Assembly (NCBI RefSeq): GCF_017848315.1
Contig: NZ_JAFKEC010000054.1
Span: 1 to 41,293, forward strand
Length of the DNA: 41,293 bases
DNA from: Pseudomonas palmensis
GTDB lineage: Bacteria > Pseudomonadota > Gammaproteobacteria > Pseudomonadales > Pseudomonadaceae
Reading direction: 5' to 3'
Shown here: positions 7,377 through 14,698 of the stretch, piece by piece
Layout: every line of letters starts with the position of its first letter
Numbering within the stretch: position 1 is the first letter of the stretch
The notes under the pieces: generated by a model
Told to the model about the DNA's origin: nothing
What the model saw: the letters and a program-made list of their open reading frames with translations, nothing else
The model's database searches: none
Program-made: the position numbers and the translations under genes

Positions 7377-8624
7377 ATGCTGAGCTGGGACGAATTCGAA
7401 AACGAAGACGGCGAAGTCGCCGCCAAAGGTCAAACCGCCTCTCAGGTGGCTGAAGCGGGCATCGACAAGCTCGACAGCGCTGGCGGTGTGGCCGCGCAGG
7501 AAGCCCGTGCAGTGACCGCCGCCGACTCCGACGCGGTCAAGCGCGCCAAGGCGGCCCTGGACGATCTCGACATCGCCGAAGGCCTGGCCGAGCTGGAAGG
7601 CTCTGCTGCCCGTGTAGCGGTCGACGAGAAGCGCATGATCAACTGCCGCGCCGACCTCAACCAGCTGGTACCGTTCAAATACGACTGGGCCTGGCAGAAG
7701 TACCTGGATGGCTGTGCCAACCACTGGATGCCGCAAGAGGTCAACATGACCGCGGACATCGCCCTGTGGAAGACCCCCGAAGGCCTGACCGACGACGAGC
7801 GTCGCATCGTCATGCGCAACCTGGGCTTCTTCTCCACCGCCGACTCGCTGGTTGCCAACAACCTGGCACTGGCCGTGTACCGCTTGATCACCAACCCCGA
7901 GTGCCGCCAGTACATCCTGCGCCAGGCGTTCGAAGAGGCGATCCACACCCACGCGTACCAGTACTGCATCGAATCGCTGGGCATGGATGAAGGCGAGATC
8001 TTCAACATGTACCACGAGATCCCTTCGGTCGCGAAAAAGGCCGCCTGGGGCCTGCGCTACACCCGTGCCATCTCGGACCCGGAGTTCGACACCGGCACCG
8101 TCGAGACCGACAAGGAGCTGCTGCGCAACCTGATCGCCTACTACTGCGTACTCGAAGGCATCTTCTTCTACTGCGGCTTCACCCAGATCCTGTCGATGGG
8201 TCGTCGCAACAAGATGACCGGCGTTGCCGAGCAGTTCCAGTACATCCTGCGTGACGAGTCGATGCACCTGAACTTCGGTATCGACGTGATCAACCAGATC
8301 AAGATCGAAAACCCGCACCTGTGGGATGCCGAGATGAAGGAAGAGGCCTCGCAGATGATCCTGCAGGGTACTCAGCTGGAAATCGAATACGCACGCGACA
8401 CCATGCCACGCGGCGTGCTGGGCATGAACGCGGCGATGATGGAGGACTACCTCAAGTTCATCGCCAACCGTCGCCTGTCGCAGATCGGCCTGAAGGAAGA
8501 GTACCCAGGTACCACCAACCCGTTCCCATGGATGAGCGAAATCATGGACTTGAAGAAAGAGAAGAACTTCTTCGAGACGCGGGTTATCGAGTATCAGACT
8601 GGCGGCGCGTTGAGCTGGGATTGA
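7377..8624 (+). CDS. nrdB: Class Ia ribonucleotide reductase, small subunit
   Basis: Di-iron tyrosyl-radical subunit (R2) that generates and stores the radical used by NrdA. 415 residues. The ATG at 7377 follows AGGAGA by 6 bases; longer in-frame starts lie in the intergenic REP region and are rejected. The iron and radical motif E-x-x-H-x-x-x-Y is intact at E187, H190 and Y194 (EEAIHTHAY). The second set of ligands is in YYCVLEGIFFY and RDESMHLNF. The C-terminus ends in a short tail that would dock on NrdA. An N-terminal extension of about 80 residues rich in Ala, Glu and Asp precedes the conserved core; this is longer than in E. coli NrdB (376 residues) and appears to be a pseudomonad feature. 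A strong terminator follows. Confidence 0.97.
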   Translation: MLSWDEFENEDGEVAAKGQTASQVAEAGIDKLDSAGGVAAQEARAVTAADSDAVKRAKAALDDLDIAEGLAELEGSAARVAVDEKRMINCRADLNQLVPFKYDWAWQKYLDGCANHWMPQEVNMTADIALWKTPEGLTDDERRIVMRNLGFFSTADSLVANNLALAVYRLITNPECRQYILRQAFEEAIHTHAYQYCIESLGMDEGEIFNMYHEIPSVAKKAAWGLRYTRAISDPEFDTGTVETDKELLRNLIAYYCVLEGIFFYCGFTQILSMGRRNKMTGVAEQFQYILRDESMHLNFGIDVINQIKIENPHLWDAEMKEEASQMILQGTQLEIEYARDTMPRGVLGMNAAMMEDYLKFIANRRLSQIGLKEEYPGTTNPFPWMSEIMDLKKEKNFFETRVIEYQTGGALSWD

Positions 8625-8652
8625 TTTCCCGCGCGTGGATGCTGCAAAAAGA

Positions 8653-8676
8653 GGCTGCCGCAAGGCGGCCTTTTTT
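8653..8676 (+). terminator. Intrinsic terminator of nrdAB
   Basis: Stem GGCTGCC/GGCGGCC with a GCAA tetraloop, followed immediately by six Ts, 28 bases after the nrdB stop. A textbook Rho-independent terminator. Confidence 0.9.
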
Positions 8677-8759
8677 GTGCCTGGCTTTTTTCAGAGGTTT
8701 TCGCATGCTGTTGGTCGCTGCGCCTGCTGGCGTCAGTCAGCCAGGGTCACGCTGGAACC

Positions 8760-8792
8760 CGGTAGGAGCCAGCCTTGCTGGCGAAGAGGCCA
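8760..8792. repeat. Single REP-like element
   Basis: GGTAGGAGCCAGCCTTGCTG followed by GCGAAGAGGCC: a short palindrome (CCAGC/GCTGG) plus the conserved GCGAAGAGGCC tail shared with the copies at 7167 and, less exactly, 41038. It lies between the nrdAB terminator and the 3' end of the phosphatase gene. Confidence 0.6.
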
Positions 8793-8809
8793 GCAGACCT
8801 TGCGCACTA

Positions 8810-9145
8810 CTACAGTTGATCCGGCAAAAACTGCGGCACCCTGGCCTTCAACAGTTCAACCAACTCCGGCGCCATGAACCCATAGTCGTCCGGGATGCCC
8901 AGGCAAACGATGCGCTTGTCGCCCAGCACCGAGCGGAATCGCGCCGACAGTATCTTGCGGTGCGCCTGTTCCATCACGATCACCAGGTCTGCCCACGCCA
9001 GCAACTCGTTGCCCACCGGCACGTCCGCATCATTGCCCACACCGGCAGAGGCCGTCTCCACCCCCGGCCAGTCGGCAAACACCTGTTCAGCCGTGGGGCT
9101 GCGCAAGCGGTTCTGAGTACACACGAACAGTACATGCAGTGTCAT
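8810..9145 (-). CDS. Low-molecular-weight protein-tyrosine-phosphatase-like protein
   Basis: Small cytoplasmic protein of 111 residues with the phosphatase loop C-x5-R-S at the N-terminus (C9-T-Q-N-R-L-R15-S16-P) in the strand context HVLFVC. The likely general acid is in IPDDYGF (D86/D87). The usual family length is about 150 residues, so this is a compact form like the short tyrosine-phosphatase-like proteins of proteobacteria. The loop lacks the usual glycine of C-x-G-N-x-C-R-S, and has Q-N-R-L instead. ADLVIVMEQAHRK corresponds to the helix after the D-loop. It is transcribed alone, with REP units on both sides. Substrate unknown; it could also be an arsenate-reductase-like relative, but the second cysteine expected there is absent. 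Confidence 0.78.
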   Translation of the reverse strand: MTLHVLFVCTQNRLRSPTAEQVFADWPGVETASAGVGNDADVPVGNELLAWADLVIVMEQAHRKILSARFRSVLGDKRIVCLGIPDDYGFMAPELVELLKARVPQFLPDQL

Positions 9146-9188
9146 TGATTACCTGGAATTACAACAAGATTAGGGTTGGCAGACAGCC

Positions 9189-9257
9189 CATCGCGGGGCA
9201 AGCCCGCTCCCACAGGAGGGCGCAAACACTTTGTGGGAGCGGGCTTGACCCGCGATG
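9189..9257. repeat. REP pair in inverted orientation
   Basis: Two 26-base arms (9189-9214 and 9232-9257) are inverted copies with one mismatch, separated by 17 bases. Each contains CGGGCTTG or CAAGCCCG next to GCTCCCACA. The same 26-base unit occurs as another inverted pair at 35202-35269. Confidence 0.85.
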
Positions 9258-9287
9258 GCGTCGGCAAATCAGAGGGTCGCGCGATGG

Positions 9288-9851
9288 CTACCCGCGTTGC
9301 GAATCGAAAAACCGATACAACGCCCGCAAACCGATCACGACGGCCTCGACCGAAGCCGCATGCTCCTGCGGCTGCAACGCCTCGACTTTTTCGATGTTCT
9401 CGTCCAGCCCATGCAGCGCAATCGCCTCCAGGTGCCGCACCTGCACCGGCGGCAGCGCCGGCCAGCGCGCTACCTGCACACCCCGCAAATAGCCGAAGCA
9501 CCACTCCTCCACCACCACCTGCGGATCAGGCTCGGACTCGTCTTCGAGAAACAACGGTTCGAAGGCATCACACGCCTCACTGAGCTCGCCCGCCACGTTG
9601 TTCATGTAGCGCATCAACAACGCCGAAAACGCCTCGGCCTCGGCCGGCTTCTTGAACCGCGGCGCTCTGCCGCCGGTCACTTCGGGCAGCCATTCGTTGG
9701 GCGTCAACAACACGGGCGAACTGGCCAGCGCCACCAGAAAGCCATCCAGCTCCGAGAGCGTGAGGATGGCTTCATCGTTACCGTACTTGAGCAGAAAACC
9801 ATCAAGACGGGTCATTTCCTTATCGTTCAAAGGCTGTACAAAAGCTGTCAT
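9288..9851 (-). CDS. UPF0149/YecA-YgfB family protein
   Basis: Protein of 187 residues. The N-terminal pattern LSELDGFLVALASSPVLLTPNEWLPEV and the middle WCFGYLRGV segment are typical of the UPF0149 family (YgfB/YecA). The SEC-C zinc motif found at the C-terminus of some YecA proteins is absent; this one ends RALYRFFDSQRG. The ATG at 9851 is the only reasonable start. Biochemical function is not established for this subgroup; in P. aeruginosa a YgfB protein modulates AmpDh3 expression, but I cannot claim orthology. It stands alone between a REP pair and the membrane protein gene. Confidence 0.8.
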   Translation of the reverse strand: MTAFVQPLNDKEMTRLDGFLLKYGNDEAILTLSELDGFLVALASSPVLLTPNEWLPEVTGGRAPRFKKPAEAEAFSALLMRYMNNVAGELSEACDAFEPLFLEDESEPDPQVVVEEWCFGYLRGVQVARWPALPPVQVRHLEAIALHGLDENIEKVEALQPQEHAASVEAVVIGLRALYRFFDSQRG

Positions 9852-9908
9852 GGCATAGCCTCAAGGCGGGATCCTGCCGTAACACTACATCACCCCGCCC
9901 TTCAGCGC

Positions 9909-11105
9909 TTACCCGGCGCCCGTCAGCCACCCCACAAGTGGCAGGATCATCAGCGTGCAGGCAGCCATCGACAGCACGTTGCCAATGTACCCATGCAGAT
10001 GGCTGGGCAGGCGCTGGCTGATTGCGACCGCCAATGGCGGTGCCATCACCGCGCCCAGGCCGGCGCTGAGCACCACTACCTCCCACGTGCCACCCAATGT
10101 CAGCACCGCCGCCGGCACCACGGACACGATCGGGATGTAGGTCGGGTACCACCCCCGCTGTATCCATTGCCTGCGCCACAACAGCACGCCGATCAGCGAC
10201 GCCAGCGCCTGCCCGCCCACCATCTCCAGCACCAGCTGGGAGCCGTAGGCCGGCCCGGCCGGCGACAGCAGGTAGGCCGCCAGCACGCCGAGCAACAAGC
10301 CCAGGCTGGCCAGCTCATTGCCGAAGAACGGCGCCTCGCTGAAGTCGGCCAGCACCCGTCGCAGCGTCCAGCCAACGCCGTGGTGCGGTGTCGCTCTCTC
10401 GACGACCGGTGCCGGTGGCGGCGCATCGACAGGCGGCGTCGAGCGCACCAGGCCTGCAAACCGCCGGCACAGCATGAACGCCAGCACGCTCGCCACGGCC
10501 ATGCCGCCAACATTGCCGATCACCACCGGCAAGCCCAGTGGGTAGCACAGGTAGTTGACCAGCAGCAGGCTCGCTGGCGTCACCAGCAGTGCACCCAGCA
10601 ACGCGCCATTGATCGCGACCTTCCAGCCGCCGCCGAACAGCAGCACCATCGCCGCCGGCAGCGAGACGAACGCGACGAAGGTGGGTTGCCAGGTGCTGGC
10701 GCTGAGCGTCCAGCCCCACAGCACATGGCTGAACACCAGCCCCAGCAGCGAACTGGTCACCAGCCAGGGCCACAACCCGGTGCCATAGCAGATCGCAAAG
10801 CCCTGCCATGCCCGGCCCGTGCGGTGTGCCCAATGGGCCAGCGCGGCGCCCAGCAGCAACCCGATCGCCGGCAGCTCATGCTTGTAAAACGCTACCTCGC
10901 TGATATCGCCGACGATCCAGCGCAACCGCGCCAGCGGCTCGTGCAGGTTGGCGACCATGTGCGCGTAATCGGGCCATACCCCGACCCAGGATGCCGCACG
11001 CCCGCTGATGACCTCGATGAACACCCCGGTGCCCAGCGACACACACACGCACATCAGCAGCAAAGGCAGAAAGCCTGCCTCCACCTTGTCGATTGACTTG
11101 TCCAT
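9909..11105 (-). CDS. Multi-spanning inner-membrane protein with duplicated halves
   Basis: Integral membrane protein of 398 residues with about 10 hydrophobic segments. I do not recognise the family. The two halves are related. GDISEVAFYKHELPAIGLLLG (first half) matches ADFSEAPFFGNELASLGLLLG (second half). PAAMVLLFGGGWKVAINGALLGAL matches PAAVLTLGGTWEVVVLSAGLGAV. A GNVGGMA/GNVLSMA motif recurs near each end. This is the mark of an inverted- or direct-repeat transporter. The halves are joined by a hydrophilic linker (about 233-260) rich in Pro, Ala and Thr. GAGGAG lies 6 bases before the ATG, and only 9 bases separate it from the upstream nitrilase gene. The pair probably forms a transport-plus-hydrolysis unit (inference). 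Confidence 0.7.
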   Translation of the reverse strand: MDKSIDKVEAGFLPLLLMCVCVSLGTGVFIEVISGRAASWVGVWPDYAHMVANLHEPLARLRWIVGDISEVAFYKHELPAIGLLLGAALAHWAHRTGRAWQGFAICYGTGLWPWLVTSSLLGLVFSHVLWGWTLSASTWQPTFVAFVSLPAAMVLLFGGGWKVAINGALLGALLVTPASLLLVNYLCYPLGLPVVIGNVGGMAVASVLAFMLCRRFAGLVRSTPPVDAPPPAPVVERATPHHGVGWTLRRVLADFSEAPFFGNELASLGLLLGVLAAYLLSPAGPAYGSQLVLEMVGGQALASLIGVLLWRRQWIQRGWYPTYIPIVSVVPAAVLTLGGTWEVVVLSAGLGAVMAPPLAVAISQRLPSHLHGYIGNVLSMAACTLMILPLVGWLTGAG

Positions 11106-11114
11106 GGCGACTCC

Positions 11115-12011
11115 TCAGCGCGGCAGCGCTGGATGCTGGTCATAACCCAGCATCGCGCCATAGCAATCGGTGCGACGGTCCCGTGGCAGGTCATTCAGGC
11201 TGTTCCAGACCGGCGCGCTGCGTGCAGTGCTGAGGTCGACATCGGCATACAGGATGCACTCGTCCTCGGCGCCCCCCACCTTGCCCAACGGCCAGCCATT
11301 GGTGCCCGCGATCAGCGAACACCCCAGAAAACGCCCGCCACGCTCGCTGCCGATGCGGTTGGCGGCGGCAATGTAGACATTGTTGACGTGGGCCGCAGTG
11401 ATGGTGAGGTACGATGCCATGCACCTGCCGCTGGCATCGAACAACGGGGGCGGTGTCCACACCCAGTTGTTCAGGCTGCAGATGATGTCTGCACCCTGCA
11501 ACGCAAGCAGGCGTGGCACCTCGGGAAACCATACGTCCCAGCAGATCATCAGGCCGATCCGGCCGATCGGGGTTTCAAACACCGGAAAGCCCAGATCACC
11601 GGGGCTGAACCAGAGCTTTTCCTGGTTCCACAGGTGTGCCTTGCGGTAATGCCCCAGCAGGCCGTCGGGGCCGAACAGCACCGCGCTGTCATACAGCTTG
11701 AGGCCATCGCGCTCGGCAAATCCTGCCACCAGGTACACCTGATGCTCCCGGGCGAAGGCGCGCCAGGTCTTGATGCTGGGACCTTCATCGAGGGTTTCGG
11801 CATGCGCATAGGCTTCTGCTCGGGTCTCGAAGGTGTAGCCGGTGTTGGCAAGCTCGGGCAGCACGATCAGGTTGGCGCCGTCATGCATCGCCTCTTCGGC
11901 GAGCTGCAGACCTTTGCACAAGTTGTTGTCGCACTGGTCCAGCCCGACCTGAGGGTCGAACTGGATCACGGCAATACGCACGGGGCTGACCGGGACAGAG
12001 GGTGCAGGCAT
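11115..12011 (-). CDS. Carbon-nitrogen hydrolase (nitrilase superfamily)
   Basis: Hydrolyses a C-N bond of an amide, carbamoyl or nitrile compound. 298 residues. The catalytic triad is intact: E53 (LPELANTGY), K124 (YRKAHLW) and C157 (MICWDVWFPE). The length and the CWDVWFPE context fit the aliphatic amidase/N-carbamoyl-amidase branch rather than true nitrilases. AAANRIGSERG and GCSLIAGTNGWPLG are also family motifs. The ATG at 12011 follows AAAAGGAC by 7 bases; the longer frame back to 12389 has no such site. It is the first gene of an operon with the duplicated membrane protein, which may import its substrate or export the product. The substrate cannot be told from sequence. Confidence 0.85.
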   Translation of the reverse strand: MPAPSVPVSPVRIAVIQFDPQVGLDQCDNNLCKGLQLAEEAMHDGANLIVLPELANTGYTFETRAEAYAHAETLDEGPSIKTWRAFAREHQVYLVAGFAERDGLKLYDSAVLFGPDGLLGHYRKAHLWNQEKLWFSPGDLGFPVFETPIGRIGLMICWDVWFPEVPRLLALQGADIICSLNNWVWTPPPLFDASGRCMASYLTITAAHVNNVYIAAANRIGSERGGRFLGCSLIAGTNGWPLGKVGGAEDECILYADVDLSTARSAPVWNSLNDLPRDRRTDCYGAMLGYDQHPALPR

Positions 12012-12138
12012 GGAAGTGTCCTTTTTGTTGTTCGAGTTGTCGTTTGGAGGCTTTCCAGTGGACAAAACAACCCTCAAGAGGGACAAGTCGGCCCCTTCCG
12101 ACAATGCTGCAAGGCCGCTCTGCGCCTGTAGGAAAGGC

Positions 12139-12375
12139 CTACCAGGACGCCTGGGGCTGAATGCGATAGTGCGGATAGACCGCCATGCTGAAACCGCCGT
12201 TGAACAGTGCCCCGGTGTCGTTGCACAGGTTGATCGCTGCATCGATCGCGGTACGCAGGCAGGGCTCGGTCCAGCCTGCCACCGAGGCATAGCGGTCGTT
12301 GTAGCGGCAGGCATAAACACCGTGGATAAAGCTGTCAGTAACCAGAACTTGCGTGATGGCCTGATTACGTTGCAA
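12139..12375 (-). CDS. Small hypothetical ORF (doubtful)
   Basis: An open frame of 78 codons that starts with TTG and has no clear ribosome site. The predicted protein contains a cysteine-bearing stretch (GVYACRYND, PCLRTAIDAAINLCND) and reads like real protein rather than antisense noise. It is more AT-rich than its neighbours at the N-terminal end. It lies 127 bases upstream of the nitrilase gene on the same strand. It may be a small gene, a remnant of a longer one, or spurious. I do not recognise it. Confidence 0.3.
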   Translation of the reverse strand: MQRNQAITQVLVTDSFIHGVYACRYNDRYASVAGWTEPCLRTAIDAAINLCNDTGALFNGGFSMAVYPHYRIQPQASW

Positions 12376-12391
12376 AAAATTTTCTGCAACG
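12368..12391. promoter_or_regulatory. Inverted repeat, possible operator
   Basis: CGTTGCA (12368-12374) and TGCAACG (12385-12391) are perfect inverted arms around a 10-base AT-rich spacer. A third half-site, TTGCAACG, follows at 12403-12410. The layout suits a dimeric regulator controlling the minus-strand nitrilase operon. The remaining bases of the 474-base interval 12012-12485 hold only the doubtful small ORF and no clear terminator. Confidence 0.45.
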
Positions 12392-12485
12392 GCTTATACG
12401 CCTTGCAACGGGTTCCCCTGGCGCCGTCCTTTACGCGTCGATGAAGTCGCTGCCGGCTGCAGCGGTGCTACATAGTTGAACGCCC

Positions 12486-13679
12486 TCACTCCGGCAGTTC
12501 GAGCGCCACTCCACCTGCATGCTGCCTCACGATCCGATACGGCAGCACCGCCCAGCCCCCCCCCCGACAATGGCGCTGCACGCTGTCGAACACCGGGTCG
12601 AACTGGATGCCTTCGGGGGTAAAGCGCCATGTGGGCATCTGCCACACCTGCGCCTGTGCATAATCGCAGCCGTCCTCGCCCACCTCGCCCAACATGTGCT
12701 GCGGATAAAGCTGCTTGAGCTGCTCCAGCAACCACGGCGCAAAGGTGCGCGAGCGGTAGTCCACATAGGCACCGAAACTCACGGTGGCGAACTGCTCGGG
12801 GTTGGGGCCAGGCTGGTACTCGTAGTGAAACGGCTTGCCCTCGCCCACCCACAGCACATCGTCCAGGGTCAGCTCCTTGCCCGACTCCACCGCCAGGTTG
12901 AGCGGCGCATCGGTGGGCAGCATCGGCGTGCCGTCGCAGCTGTAGTCCTGCACGATGCTGACACTGAGCAGCGCATTGCTCATGAACCGCGGCGTCACCG
13001 TCTGCCGGTAGTACCCGCCAGGGCGCCCCAGCAGCATGCACTGGTGGTAGGCCACCACATCACTGGACAGGCGCGCGCGCAGCAACTGGTTGAGGCGTGT
13101 GAGCTGCTGCGCAGGGTAACCGTCCTCGATCACGAACAGGCTTATCCCCGAGGACGGCTCGCTCAGCCAGCGCAGCGGGTAGCCTTGAAAGTGTTCAAGC
13201 TCGCCCGGCTTCAACGGCAGTTGCATCAGCCTCAGGTATTCATAGGGTGAGTCGGTGTACTGGCGGGCCAGGAACGGATCGGCACCCGACGGTACCTGCG
13301 GCAGTCGTGCCGGCAGCAGCGTGATCGGCAGGCGTTTGCCCTGGGGGCTTTGCCACTCACCTTGCAGGCCGCCCTGGGCAGCCGGCCACAGCGCGAGTGT
13401 TGGCAGCGAGTCGATGCCTGCCTCCGGGGCCGGCTCATGCCCCTCCACCAGTTGAATCCGCGTGCCCTGGATGCTGCCGGTGAGCTGCAGGTCGTGGTGA
13501 TGCTCCACGTAGAAGTAACGCCCGCTGACATCCTCGGGCACGGCGCGGTCGAGCTCCAGCACGATCGACTGGGTACCCAGGGTACCGGTGAACACGTCGC
13601 TGTCCAAGCCCGCCTGGGCGGGCATGGCTGCGGTCAAGGCCTGCGCGGCCAGCAGTGCGACGCAACATCCATGTTTCAT
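12486..13679 (-). CDS. Secreted protein of unknown function
   Basis: Protein of 397 residues with a classical signal peptide (MKHGCCVALLAAQALTAAMP, cleavage after AQA near residue 23). The mature part begins GLDSDVFTGTLGTQSIVLELD and looks like a beta-rich periplasmic domain. The middle and C-terminal parts contain SIVQDYSCDGTPMLPTDAP, LTLDDVLWVGEG and FTPEGIQFDP. The LTLDDVL and 'FxxxGIxFxFxPY'-like patterns are reminiscent of DUF3298/RsiV-type periplasmic domains, but the match is loose. Four cysteines in the mature part may form disulfides. It is monocistronic and divergent from the FNT channel gene. No function is assigned. Confidence 0.72.
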   Translation of the reverse strand: MKHGCCVALLAAQALTAAMPAQAGLDSDVFTGTLGTQSIVLELDRAVPEDVSGRYFYVEHHHDLQLTGSIQGTRIQLVEGHEPAPEAGIDSLPTLALWPAAQGGLQGEWQSPQGKRLPITLLPARLPQVPSGADPFLARQYTDSPYEYLRLMQLPLKPGELEHFQGYPLRWLSEPSSGISLFVIEDGYPAQQLTRLNQLLRARLSSDVVAYHQCMLLGRPGGYYRQTVTPRFMSNALLSVSIVQDYSCDGTPMLPTDAPLNLAVESGKELTLDDVLWVGEGKPFHYEYQPGPNPEQFATVSFGAYVDYRSRTFAPWLLEQLKQLYPQHMLGEVGEDGCDYAQAQVWQMPTWRFTPEGIQFDPVFDSVQRHCRGGGWAVLPYRIVRQHAGGVALELPE

Positions 13680-13795
13680 GGGAAAAACGTCCGCTATTCA
13701 AGAGGGGTGAATTATGCCGACAAAGCCTGCGGCACAAGGCAACTAATTGAACGGCGGCGGATCTTTACTCAGAGCCCCCCACGGAAACCTCCCCC

Positions 13796-14698
13796 ATGAA
13801 CGAGCAGAAAAGCGGCAAGACCCCGGGCCTGTCAGCGGACGAAGAGCAGGAGGTCAGCCACAACCAGCCGCCACGTGCCGCTGTGCTCCACGAGATCATC
13901 CGCGCCCAGGGCGACAAGGAACTGCAGCGCACCATCGCGGCGCTGTGGTGGTCGGCACTGGCGGCCGGCTTGAGCATGGGCCTGTCGCTGATGGCGATGG
14001 GGCTGTTCTATTCCCGCCTGCCCGAGGGCGACAGCAGCCAGGTGATCGCCAGCCTGGGCTACTCGGCGGGCTTTCTGGCGGTGATTCTCGCGCGCCAGCA
14101 ACTGTTTACCGAAAATACCCTGACCGCCGTGCTGCCGGTGATGACCAAACCCACGTTCAACAATGTGGGGCGCCTGTTGCGCCTGTGGGGCGTGGTGCTG
14201 TTCGGCAACCTGGTGGGCACCGTGCTGGTGTCATACGTGATGCTGCACCTGCCGATCTTCGACACCAAGACCGATCTCGCCTTTCTTGAAGTGGGGCGCA
14301 AGGTCATGGAAAACGAGGTGGGCCAGATGTTTGCCAAGGGCATCATCTCGGGCTGGATGATCGCGACCATGGTGTGGATGATCCCGTCGATGGAGAACGC
14401 CAAGATCTGGATCATCCTGCTGATCACCTATCTCATGGCGCTGGGTGACTTCACCCATATCGTGGTTGGCTCGGTCGAGGTGTCGTACCTGGTGTGGGCC
14501 GGGGAAGTGAGCTGGCAGCAGTTCTGGCTGCACTTTGCCGCGCCGACCCTGGCGGGCAACATCGTGGGCGGCAGCTTCATCTTCGCGCTGATCAGCCATG
14601 CGCAGATTCGCAGCGACGCCGGCCTGCCCGATGAAACCCTGAGCAAGGGCCGCGAGCGCCCATTGCCCGGCCGGCGCGACCCTAGCGACGCACCTTAA
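13796..14698 (+). CDS. Formate/nitrite transporter (FNT) family channel, YfdC-like
   Basis: Inner-membrane channel of the FocA/NirC superfamily, 300 residues with six membrane segments. A long hydrophilic N-terminus (about 55 residues: MNEQKSGKTPGLSADEEQE) precedes the first segment, WWSALAAGLSMGLSLMAMG. Family features are the FTENTLTAVLP loop between segments 2 and 3, FGNLVGTVLVSY, and GDFTHIVVGSVEV in place of the usual xFxHxxxN pore histidine region. YfdC-type members share this extended N-terminus. The transported anion is not known for this subgroup. It converges with the hydrolase gene, their stop codons overlapping by 4 bases. Confidence 0.85.
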   Translation: MNEQKSGKTPGLSADEEQEVSHNQPPRAAVLHEIIRAQGDKELQRTIAALWWSALAAGLSMGLSLMAMGLFYSRLPEGDSSQVIASLGYSAGFLAVILARQQLFTENTLTAVLPVMTKPTFNNVGRLLRLWGVVLFGNLVGTVLVSYVMLHLPIFDTKTDLAFLEVGRKVMENEVGQMFAKGIISGWMIATMVWMIPSMENAKIWIILLITYLMALGDFTHIVVGSVEVSYLVWAGEVSWQQFWLHFAAPTLAGNIVGGSFIFALISHAQIRSDAGLPDETLSKGRERPLPGRRDPSDAP

